Source of the DNA: Candidatus Zixiibacteriota bacterium | GTDB taxonomy: Bacteria; Zixibacteria; MSB-5A5; GN15; JAAZOE01 | Direction: 5' to 3' | Assembly (NCBI GenBank): GCA_028700875.1 | Contig: JAQVRW010000240.1 | Coordinates: forward strand, 1-5,092 | DNA length: 5,092 nt | Made by a program: the position numbers and the translations under genes | The notes under the pieces: generated by a model | What the model was told of the DNA's origin: nothing | The model's input: only the letters and a program-made list of their open reading frames with translations | Database searches by the model: none | Part shown: positions 1 through 5,024 of the stretch, piece by piece | Layout: each line of letters opens with the position of its first letter | Position numbering within the stretch: position 1 is the stretch's first letter

Positions 1-113
1 GGAAAGCCAAGATGGTCGCCATTGCCGCCTGCATGCGAAAGCTCCTGCTTATCACTCAGGCCATGCTCAAACACCAAACACCCTTTAACCCGGAGCTAAA
101 ACCCTTGACCTAA
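1..113 (+). CDS. IS110/IS1111-family transposase, C-terminal end (partial, cut by window edge)
   Basis: The frame beginning at base 3 reads 36 residues to a TAA at 111-113. It contains AKMVAIAACMRKLL, then LITQAMLKHQTPFNP. This matches the end of the Transposase_20 domain in IS110-family DEDD transposases, whose tails typically run K-MVA-A--RKLL-I-NAM-----PW-P. The helix with the conserved R-K-L-L and the short proline-containing tail are both visible. The catalytic N-terminal DEDD half lies left of the window, so I cannot say whether the gene is intact. These enzymes move a circular intermediate by site-specific recombination, guided by a structured RNA from the element. The gene points towards the orphan lipoprotein gene, which is convergent to it. 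Family assignment rests on tail similarity only; the IS110 versus IS1111 subgroup is not resolved. Confidence 0.82.
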   Translation, partial: KAKMVAIAACMRKLLLITQAMLKHQTPFNPELKPLT

Positions 114-140
114 GACACGGTATCTACCGCGGTTTTTGAA

Positions 141-235
141 AGTCGGGAAAAGGCTCCCTCTCTTGTAGGTCAAACCGCTTGCGGCTTGACATCTGCCTCC
201 TCGTGCGGCGTCAGGAATCCCTCCCTGACGCCATC
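141..235 (+). ncRNA. Candidate IS-encoded structured RNA (bridge/seek-RNA-like) downstream of the transposase
   Basis: Seen: three hairpins in a row. (1) GGGA 145-148 pairs with TCCC 155-158, with a 6-nt loop. (2) GTCAA 169-173 pairs with TTGAC 186-190; inside it, after one A/C mismatch, CCGC 175-178 pairs with GCGG 181-184. (3) GGCGTCAGG 207-215 pairs perfectly with CCTGACGCC 224-232 around an 8-nt loop. Known: IS1111-type members of the IS110 family encode the guide RNA downstream of the transposase, while IS110-type members encode it upstream. Inference: this stretch has the right place and rough size for such an RNA. I cannot identify the target- and donor-binding loops, because the donor and target sequences are not known. 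The hairpins could instead be DNA-level recombination structures or a terminator region. Confidence 0.27.
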
Positions 236-333
236 GGATAATCTGCGATCGTGATGGGGTTCCCAACCGCGCAAGAAAAGTGGTGTCGATTTTGAAAATA
301 ATAATTCGGCCGGGTGGCGACCGCGGCAAATCG

Positions 334-855
334 TTATTTGAATCTAATGGGTTTGCGCGAGTGCCGATTTGTAATCTTCATCGATTCAAATACAAGAGAA
401 GAGTCGGCATTTTTGTTGAATGAAACAGTTACTTGATAGGTTGTCTCCTCAACATAGTCTGTTACTTGGTATTCGTTTTGAGAGACCTTGAAGGGAAATC
501 CGACCATACACGTTGAATCGCCGTCACCCGACCCGATATATTCACCCTTAAGCCACAACGGTCGCGCCGAATGGGTATCTCCTGGTTTATCAACTCGCAG
601 GGGCACCAGCTTGTCCCGTTCGGTCGCAAATGAAACGCAGACCGAATCTCCAAAGGACAAACCCTGACAATAGGCAGGAGATACTGTAATGAAGGCCCAG
701 CGGATTTTGTCGGGAGTCGGTGAAATCTGGAGATCGAAGACGCGATAGAATACTTCGGACTCCAACTGGTAATAAGGAGTTTGAGATTGACATCCCAAAA
801 ATGGCATCCATGCAAACGCCAAAATCATCTTTAAGCATTGTAAGACTAGTTTCAC
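334..855 (-). CDS. Orphan predicted lipoprotein, function unknown
   Basis: 173 residues from a GTG start. AGGGGA at 861-866 is a suitable Shine-Dalgarno, six bases before GTG from its GGGG core; an internal ATG at codon 10 has only a weak AAAG. Residues 1-21 are a hydrophobic signal (LVLQCLKMILAFAWMPFLG) ending at Cys22. This is a loose lipobox, with Phe rather than Leu at -3, so a lipid-anchored envelope protein is likely but not certain. The mature part has no domain I recognise. It alternates short hydrophobic and polar stretches, suggesting a beta-rich fold (YQVTVSF, SLVFESMKIT), with cysteines at 63, 73 and 116. Base composition looks AT-richer than the MFS, PhzF and nitroreductase genes. 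That, together with the adjacent IS end, suggests recent acquisition. It follows the MFS terminator, so it probably has its own promoter, which I could not identify. Confidence 0.66.
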   Translation of the reverse strand: MKLVLQCLKMILAFAWMPFLGCQSQTPYYQLESEVFYRVFDLQISPTPDKIRWAFITVSPAYCQGLSFGDSVCVSFATERDKLVPLRVDKPGDTHSARPLWLKGEYIGSGDGDSTCMVGFPFKVSQNEYQVTDYVEETTYQVTVSFNKNADSSLVFESMKITNRHSRKPIRFK

Positions 856-866
856 TCCATTCCCCT
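856..866 (-). promoter_or_regulatory. Ribosome binding site supporting a GTG start
   Basis: On the minus strand AGGGGA (861-866) precedes GTG (853-855), with six bases between GGGG and the start. An ATG overlapping this spacer is out of frame and meets TGA two codons later, so it is not a competing start. Confidence 0.5.
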
Positions 867-886
867 ATCGCTCTTTGACACGGGTA

Positions 887-906
887 CCCCAGCCTTCAGG
901 CTGGGG
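887..906. repeat. Perfect 8-bp-arm palindrome, REP-like
   Basis: CCCCAGCC at 887-894 pairs perfectly with GGCTGGGG at 899-906 around a 4-nt loop (TTCA on plus, TGAA on minus). Neither flank has a T-run, so it does not look like an intrinsic terminator. It lies 21 bp from the second palindrome and 31 bp upstream of the GTG of the lipoprotein gene. It may be a dispersed palindromic repeat unit or a structured leader of that gene. Confidence 0.6.
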
Positions 907-920
907 AGAGTCAGATGACG

Positions 921-953
921 AAGAAAGACCCCATCCCCCGGAGGGGATGGGGT
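921..953 (-). terminator. Rho-independent terminator of the MFS gene
   Basis: ACCCCATCCCC at 928-938 pairs with GGGGATGGGGT at 943-953: an 11-bp perfect stem with a 4-nt loop. On the minus strand the stem is followed by CTTTCTT (921-927), a fair U-tract. It begins about 40 bp after the transporter stop, where a terminator is expected. On the plus strand the following bases are GCTTTG, a poor tract, so termination is mainly for minus-strand transcripts. The perfect symmetry also fits a REP-like repeat co-opted as a terminator. Confidence 0.68.
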
Positions 954-992
954 GCTTTGTATAATCGATCAGATCAGAATCGCCCTGGCAAA

Positions 993-2426
993 TCAGTGGG
1001 CGACGGACGCGTCCCGAACCGGGTCCAGCTTTACGCCGAATGTCAGCCAGCGCTTGAACACCATCGCGATCACCAGGCCAAAGATGGCAAAGGCGCCCAA
1101 AATCAGCCACATCGCCTCGGGCGACCGCCAGAAAGGAAGCGTGCCGGTCAAGATCTGCGGCTGGATACCCTCCGGGCAGAAGCGCAACAACATGTGACCC
1201 GACAACAGGCCAATAAAGGTTTTGGCGATGAAATAAGGCAAGAGCGACATCCCCAGATACGAGCCTTCCTGCCCCGGCGGGGCCACGGCCGCCGTGTACT
1301 CCTGAAGTTTGGGCGACCAGATAATCTCCCCGATCGACAGGATGACGAGCTGGGTGACGGTCATCATCGTGTACGCCGTGGCGATATCGTTGCTGAACCA
1401 TCGCCAGGGAACGACCAGGGCGAAGAGCGAGATCGATGAGATCATGCCGCCGAAAATCAGCATTTTATAGATGTTGAACTTGTTGGCGAGAGGAATGAAG
1501 AGGATTAACCCCACGACGATCAGGACGGGGTTGATCGCCTGGAAGAGGCCCATTGGGGCGTTTTCGCCGATCACACGGAGCCAGTATTTCGGTTGAAGCA
1601 GTGCCATATAGAGGAAGACGGCGCGCACTCCGATCACGCAACTCACCAGAACCAAAAACCGCCAAAACGCGCTCTGACTGACCACTTCGCAAAGGATTTG
1701 CCAGGGCGTCTTCTTTTCGGTGGCTTCTTCCTCGACCTCGGGTTTTTCGCCGGGAGCAAGGACCTGGAGTTCATTGCGGATAAACAACACGGTCAGGATC
1801 GTACAGAGGACTCCCGTGAAGACGCCGATATTGACGATCCAGGTGTTGTCCAATTTCAACGTCAGCCGAACGAAATCGATGGCGAAGCCGCCGAGCGCCG
1901 CGCCGATGTTCATGACCAGATACCACATGCTGAAACCGGCGCTACGGGCCCGGTTGCTGGTGTAGCGGCGGACGGCAGCCTGGAAAATCGTCTGAACCAT
2001 GGCCGAGCCGGGAGCCAAGAGCAGAAAGAGGGGCCACATCAAGGTCGAACGATAGGGCATGTTGGGGAAGAACCCGCAGATCACGATACCGCCCCGGGCG
2101 ATCAGGAGCAACGCCATGGCCAGATACATAGCCTTCTTGATGCCCAGGGAATCCGTGACGAAACCGGAAACGAAAAGCAGCAGGGTGGTGCTTATCGTGA
2201 AAACGGTAAAGATGTACCCGGCCTTGATATCCGAGAAACCCATGGTCTCCGACAGAAATACCACCGCAATGTTCAGAAACGCGAAATAGGCGAGGGAGTC
2301 GAGCAGGTTGATGACCTGGACGGTCCAATATTCCAACTTGCAGTCCTTCAGGACCTTGAAATCGAGAAAATAACCCTTGATGACGTCAAACGCGGATTTC
2401 TGCTTGGCCATTGCGGAGGCGTCCAT
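993..2426 (-). CDS. MFS transporter, POT/PTR2-like, 12 TM
   Basis: 477 residues from ATG 2426. An ATG 15 nt upstream (2441) is rejected because AAGGAGAG (2431-2438) lies between the two ATGs, at ideal distance from 2426. Twelve hydrophobic segments lie at about residues 36-58, 69-90, 99-120, 129-152, 163-186, 196-216, 254-277, 292-314, 322-341, 351-372, 391-413 and 438-457. An acidic cytoplasmic loop (PEVEEEATEKK, about 229-239) separates the two six-TM halves. A variant MFS motif A is seen after TM2 (SGFVTDSLGIKK, from 87). GFSMWYLVMNIG (164-175) resembles the POT signature in TM5. GEIIWSPKLQEY in TM10 also recalls POT carriers. The TM1 ExxER proton-coupling motif is absent: the matching stretch reads NLLDSLAYFAF. 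It is an inner-membrane secondary transporter whose substrate is unknown. It has its own promoter and terminator, so it is probably monocistronic. Confidence 0.88.
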   Translation of the reverse strand: MDASAMAKQKSAFDVIKGYFLDFKVLKDCKLEYWTVQVINLLDSLAYFAFLNIAVVFLSETMGFSDIKAGYIFTVFTISTTLLLFVSGFVTDSLGIKKAMYLAMALLLIARGGIVICGFFPNMPYRSTLMWPLFLLLAPGSAMVQTIFQAAVRRYTSNRARSAGFSMWYLVMNIGAALGGFAIDFVRLTLKLDNTWIVNIGVFTGVLCTILTVLFIRNELQVLAPGEKPEVEEEATEKKTPWQILCEVVSQSAFWRFLVLVSCVIGVRAVFLYMALLQPKYWLRVIGENAPMGLFQAINPVLIVVGLILFIPLANKFNIYKMLIFGGMISSISLFALVVPWRWFSNDIATAYTMMTVTQLVILSIGEIIWSPKLQEYTAAVAPPGQEGSYLGMSLLPYFIAKTFIGLLSGHMLLRFCPEGIQPQILTGTLPFWRSPEAMWLILGAFAIFGLVIAMVFKRWLTFGVKLDPVRDASVAH

Positions 2427-2430
2427 AGCT

Positions 2431-2438
2431 CTCTCCTT
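2431..2438 (-). promoter_or_regulatory. Strong Shine-Dalgarno that fixes the MFS start
   Basis: AAGGAGAG on the minus strand. Six bases separate its GGAG core from ATG 2424-2426. The alternative ATG at 2439-2441 lies just upstream of this site and has no comparable site of its own. Confidence 0.8.
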
Positions 2439-2482
2439 CATGCATGACTGGTTCCTGTCCGGTTTCGCGGCACGACGGCGAT

Positions 2483-2493
2483 ACGGTCACCGT
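2483..2493. promoter_or_regulatory. Odd palindrome at the predicted MFS transcription start
   Basis: ACGGT C ACCGT is an 11-bp perfect inverted repeat with a single central base. It sits directly after the predicted -10 box, across the expected start site. This is a typical operator position for a repressor, but the arms are short and no regulator gene is in the window. Inference only. Confidence 0.25.
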
Positions 2494-2499
2494 CAGATA

Positions 2500-2527
2500 A
2501 ATATATATTTGTAATGAGATTTGGCAA
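2500..2527 (-). promoter_or_regulatory. Sigma70-type promoter for the MFS gene
   Basis: On the minus strand TTGCCA (2522-2527, 5 of 6 match to TTGACA) is followed after 16 bases by TATATT (2500-2505, 5 of 6 match to TATAAT). It lies in the most AT-rich stretch of the window. The predicted start near 2493 gives a leader of about 65 nt to ATG 2426. It is the only good promoter match I found in this gap. Confidence 0.55.
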
Positions 2528-2561
2528 ACGGTTTTGCATAGGGAGCAGGTGCAAGCTACAG

Positions 2562-2596
2562 GGGAATTTATTCCCGTCCAAACAAGTTTGGACGGG
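2562..2596. repeat. Perfect 11-bp-arm hairpin with an overlapping alternative hairpin
   Basis: CCCGTCCAAAC at 2573-2583 pairs perfectly with GTTTGGACGGG at 2586-2596, leaving two central bases. A smaller hairpin, GGGAA 2562-2566 with TTCCC 2571-2575, shares bases with its left arm, so the two cannot form together. It lies about 95 bp after the PEBP stop. In the minus direction the stem is followed by AATAAATT, not a proper U-tract, so it is at best a weak terminator. It may be a dispersed palindromic repeat. Confidence 0.6.
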
Positions 2597-2691
2597 CCGC
2601 CCGGCCGACACTTTTAATTGGGAAGAGATCCTGGCAGATGTGGATCCGTCGAAGGCGGACCGGGCATGTGATCAGGGTCAGGTCCCTCGGC

Positions 2692-3255
2692 CTACCGCTG
2701 GCGGGCGTACTTGCCCATCAATTGGCCTTCGGCCAGGATGTGTCCCTTCATCGCCGCCTCGAGGTCTTTCTTGGTTGCCTTGCCGGCGATGGTCAACATC
2801 AAGTCCAGGGCATAAACCTTGAAATAGTACCGATGGGTGCCGCCGGGAGGGCAGGGGCCGCCATAACCCGGATTGCCGAAGTCGGTCACCCCTTGACGGG
2901 CGCCGTTTTTCAGCGTCGAATCTTTCGGTATCGCCTCATCGAGCTTTTTCGTGTCGGGGGGAAGATTATACAATACCCAGTGCACCCAGATGCCGACCGG
3001 GGCATCGGGATCATCGGCGATCAACGCCAGGCTTTTTGCCCCTTCCGGGACGCCTGCGATTTCGAGGACCGGGGAGACGTCGGCATCATCGCAGGTGAAT
3101 TTCTTCGGGATCATTCCCCCCTCGGCAAAAGCGGGGCTGGTGATGGTTAAGGCCATGATTTTGTCTCCTTTCGGCGGAGCGCCGGATTTATCCTGCGCCT
3201 GACAGGCGACGAAGAGAACGGCGGCCGCCAGCAGAGTGACAACGATACCTTTCAT
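2692..3255 (-). CDS. YbhB/YbcL-type PEBP (Raf kinase inhibitor-like) protein, lipoprotein form
   Basis: 187 residues from ATG 3255. Residues 34-187 are a complete PEBP domain of the bacterial YbhB/YbcL type: DDPDAP (81-86), VHWVLYNLP (91-99), GYGGPCPPGGTHRYYF (130-145) and the C-terminal AEGQLMGKYAR. The DPD, HW and GG-CPP-G-HRY residues form the conserved anion/phospholipid-binding pocket. The biochemical role of bacterial PEBPs is poorly defined. From 3255 the product gains a signal of 17 residues (VVTLLAAAVLFVA) ending at Cys18, a lipobox with Phe at -3, then a short linker. From the internal ATG at 3156 (Met34) the protein is a standard-length cytosolic PEBP, and this ATG has the better ribosome binding site. 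The 3255 start has only AAGGG at about 10 bases. The gene is 132 bp downstream of phzF-like on the same strand, with no terminator seen between them. Confidence 0.9.
   Translation of the reverse strand: MKGIVVTLLAAAVLFVACQAQDKSGAPPKGDKIMALTITSPAFAEGGMIPKKFTCDDADVSPVLEIAGVPEGAKSLALIADDPDAPVGIWVHWVLYNLPPDTKKLDEAIPKDSTLKNGARQGVTDFGNPGYGGPCPPGGTHRYYFKVYALDLMLTIAGKATKKDLEAAMKGHILAEGQLMGKYARQR
3157..3171 (-). promoter_or_regulatory. Internal Shine-Dalgarno for a second PEBP start
   Basis: AAAGGAGA (3164-3171, minus) lies with its GGAG eight bases before ATG 3154-3156, inside the coding sequence of the long form. This is the best ribosome binding site near this gene. It suggests that translation starts here, either instead of or in addition to 3255. 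Confidence 0.6.
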
Positions 3256-3281
3256 ACCTCAATCACCCTTTCAATACATCC

Positions 3282-3398
3282 ATGAATTTCGGTTTGGACA
3301 ATGTCGCCATTAAGAATACGATGGCCGATTTCCGTTTGCCAGAGAAAATCATACCGGTGATCGACGCTTTCAACCTGCCGATCCGCGTCAGATCGTAA
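3282..3398 (+). pseudogene. Possible small ORF or C-terminal gene relic
   Basis: ATG 3282 to TAA 3396-3398 encodes 38 residues, including ADFRLPEKIIPVIDAFNLPI. Third codon positions are about two thirds G or C, and second positions about one third, the pattern expected of true coding DNA. The frame is also open further upstream into the antisense of the PEBP gene. There is no Shine-Dalgarno before ATG 3282 or the internal ATG 3321. It ends 11 bp inside the convergent phzF-like stop. I do not recognise the peptide. It may be the surviving tail of a plus-strand gene, a microprotein, or chance: the opposite strand also has open frames here. Confidence 0.22.
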
Positions 3399-4167
3399 CG
3401 GTTGCCTCCAGAAACGTCACCGCCCGTCCGCCGATTAACACCCGGTCGGTGCGATACTCACAGAAAAGTTCGCCCCGGCGTTTCGAAACCTGCCATGCGT
3501 GCAGGTCGTTTTTGCCGAGACGTTTCGCCCAGAGGGGAATGAGAAGCGTATGGGCCGATCCTGTCACGGGGTCCTCGTTGATCCCGGCGCGAGGGGCGAA
3601 AAAACGCGAAACGAAATCGCACTCTTTTCCCGGCGCGGTGACGATTATCCCCAGGCAGTCAAGCTCGGCCAGCCGCGCGAAATCGGGTCGCAGGGCGAGG
3701 ATGTCGTCTTCGGTATCGAACAAGGCGATATAATCCCGGCCGAGAAGAACCTCACGCGGCGCACGACCCAATCCGGCGATCAGCGCTTCCGGAGGGTCGG
3801 TAGGGGCGGCATCATAGGCGGGGAAATCCAATTGGATGATATCGTCCTTGCGGGTCGCTTTCAACTCACCGCTCTTGCAGACGAACGGTATCTGGTCGCG
3901 GGCATAATCGAGATGGTTGAAAATCACATGCGCGGTGGCCAGGGTCGGATGGCCGGCCAGTTCGATTTCGATCTTGGGCGTGAACCAGCGAATACGAAAG
4001 GCATCGCCATCGTTGACGAAAAAGGCGGTCTCGGACAGGTTGTTCTCCTCGGCAATTTTCTGCATGATATCATCCGGCAGCCATTCTGTCAGCGGGCAGA
4101 CCGCCGCCGGATTGCCGCCGAACAGCTTGTCGGTAAAAGCATCGACCTGGTACATGAGGATTTTCAT
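3388..4167 (-). CDS. PhzF-family isomerase/epimerase-like protein
   Basis: 259 residues covering a full PhzF fold (two similar half-domains with a central active site), close to the usual 260-300. N-terminal marks are YQVDAFTDKLFGGNPAAVC (6-24) and NNLSETAFF (42-50), whose Glu46 matches the catalytic glutamate of PhzF. Next comes the GHPTLATAH box (72-80). The second half holds EDPVTGSAH (198-206), the matching anion-binding box, then a normal C-terminus (GGRAVTFLEA). Family members isomerise or epimerise small molecules such as dihydro-hydroxyanthranilate. Most, like E. coli YddE, have no known substrate, and no other phenazine genes are here, so phenazine synthesis should not be assumed. 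The start overlaps the nitroreductase stop as ATGA and has only a weak ribosome binding site, so translation is probably coupled to the upstream gene. Confidence 0.93.
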   Translation of the reverse strand: MKILMYQVDAFTDKLFGGNPAAVCPLTEWLPDDIMQKIAEENNLSETAFFVNDGDAFRIRWFTPKIEIELAGHPTLATAHVIFNHLDYARDQIPFVCKSGELKATRKDDIIQLDFPAYDAAPTDPPEALIAGLGRAPREVLLGRDYIALFDTEDDILALRPDFARLAELDCLGIIVTAPGKECDFVSRFFAPRAGINEDPVTGSAHTLLIPLWAKRLGKNDLHAWQVSKRRGELFCEYRTDRVLIGGRAVTFLEATVTI

Positions 4168-5024
4168 TTGTCGCCATCCGTTTTATAAGGGGCATATGTC
4201 TCGAACCAGCCGAAGCCGGATTCCTTTATGATCTGCAGGTACCCTTCGTTCATCTGCGGCATGATATCGGCGCGGTAATGCAGGCCGAAATAATGCTGGG
4301 CCATGTTGATATGGCCGTCCTTATTGATACGGGCCAGACATTTCCGGGCGAAACCATTGCCGCCGACCTCGCGGCAAACATGCTCGATCGTTTCCAGCCG
4401 CTCGGCCGTGATCTCGCGATTGCCGCCGGGGTATTTCCCCTCGAATTGGGCGAGGAGTTCCCGGTCATCCGGGTCATGGTATTTTTCTTTATGGACGATA
4501 GTGTCGATTCCCAGTTTTCGTTTTGGTTTGGGGCGTTCCTTGGGATACCCCAGGCTCAGCAGCACGACCGGGAAAACGCCATCGGGCAGAGCCAGAAGCT
4601 GTTTGATCTCGCGGAAACATTCCAGCACGGTGCCGACATAAACCGATCCCAGCCCCATGGCGTCGGCGGCGGTGCAGATGTTCTGCGCGACGATGATCGT
4701 ATCCTGGAACGATATCCAGAAATGGCGAAACGAGCGGTCGGCGGTAAACGGGGCGCATTGCAATTCGGCCCAGCGTTTCAGGCGATGCCAGTCGATGCAG
4801 AATATCAAATCCACCGGGGCGGAGGCGATGAACAACTGGTTTTCATTCAGGTCATCCAGGCGTTGTTTGGTCGCGGCGTCCTCGATCTGGATGATGGAGT
4901 ATGGTTGCAGGTTTCCTCCGGTGGGGGCATGAATACCGGCCTCGAGGACCAGGTTCAATACCTCCGGGGGAATCTTCCGGTCGGAGAAACTGCGGCAACT
5001 GGAACGCTCCAATAGCAGTCGCAT
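4164..5024 (-). CDS. NfsA/Frp-type FMN-dependent nitroreductase (5' end uncertain)
   Basis: 286 residues from ATG 5024. The FMN-binding N-terminus is clear: RSSCRSF (7-13) corresponds to the RRSxR-type phosphate-binding motif, and APTGGNLQPYSII (33-45) to the second FMN contact. GLGSVYVGT (124-132) and LGYP (158-161), followed by PKPKRKLGIDTIVHKEKY, follow the NfsA/Frp order. Such enzymes are cytosolic homodimeric NAD(P)H oxidoreductases that reduce nitroaromatics, quinones or flavins. The region after residue 185 is about 40-45 residues longer than in NfsA, with a histidine- and cysteine-containing insert (about 213-258) before a NfsA-like end. No Shine-Dalgarno precedes ATG 5024, and the frame is open upstream to the window edge, with a DDDD stretch. 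The true start may be outside the window. It overlaps the phzF-like gene by 4 bases. Confidence 0.9.
   Translation of the reverse strand: MRLLLERSSCRSFSDRKIPPEVLNLVLEAGIHAPTGGNLQPYSIIQIEDAATKQRLDDLNENQLFIASAPVDLIFCIDWHRLKRWAELQCAPFTADRSFRHFWISFQDTIIVAQNICTAADAMGLGSVYVGTVLECFREIKQLLALPDGVFPVVLLSLGYPKERPKPKRKLGIDTIVHKEKYHDPDDRELLAQFEGKYPGGNREITAERLETIEHVCREVGGNGFARKCLARINKDGHINMAQHYFGLHYRADIMPQMNEGYLQIIKESGFGWFETYAPYKTDGDK

Larger units (their letters stand above)
1..333 (+). mobile_element. Right end of an IS110-family insertion sequence (boundary unresolved)
   Basis: The transposase tail at 1-113 places this region inside or at the end of an IS110-family element. The 220 bases from 114 to the stop of the next gene hold no convincing ORF but several hairpins. 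IS110 members make no target duplication, and many lack obvious terminal inverted repeats, so the end cannot be seen without the left end or an empty site. A 7-mer ACCGCGG occurs at 126-132 and 320-326, and TTTTGAAA at 134-141 and 290-297. Either pair could be chance. The true end lies somewhere after 113, and 333 is only an outer limit. Confidence 0.5.

Noticed and set aside
186..191. Perfect TTGACA as an outward -35 box in the IS end
   Set aside because: At 16-18 bases downstream the sequence is GC-rich stem (207-215) with no -10 match. The hexamer is explained by the hairpin 169-190.
96..329. 77-codon minus-strand ORF overlapping the IS right end
   Set aside because: It overlaps the transposase tail and the hairpins, is rich in Arg/Gly/Pro without any motif, and has no ribosome binding site. 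It looks like a chance frame.
2427..2441. ATG 2441 as the start of the MFS gene
   Set aside because: The strong Shine-Dalgarno lies downstream of this ATG and is correctly spaced for ATG 2426.
1593..2447. 284-codon plus-strand ORF antisense to the MFS gene
   Set aside because: It is the antisense of a clear 12-TM transporter. Its protein is highly charged and rich in Asp, Gly, Gln and His, typical of an antisense shadow in GC-rich DNA.
2638..3150. 170-codon plus-strand ORF antisense to the PEBP gene
   Set aside because: The opposite strand encodes a complete PEBP domain with all conserved motifs. This frame shows no domain.
3256..3340. Separate promoter for the PEBP gene
   Set aside because: The best pair (TTGTCC, 19 bases, TATTGA) is poor and would place the start inside the ribosome binding site. 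Read-through from the phzF-like gene is simpler.
3499..4188. 229-codon plus-strand ORF antisense to the phzF-like gene
   Set aside because: It is a shadow of a full-length PhzF protein with catalytic Glu46 and both glycine-histidine boxes.
4278..5015. 245-codon plus-strand ORF antisense to the nitroreductase
   Set aside because: It is a shadow of the nitroreductase gene, with no motif and no ribosome binding site.
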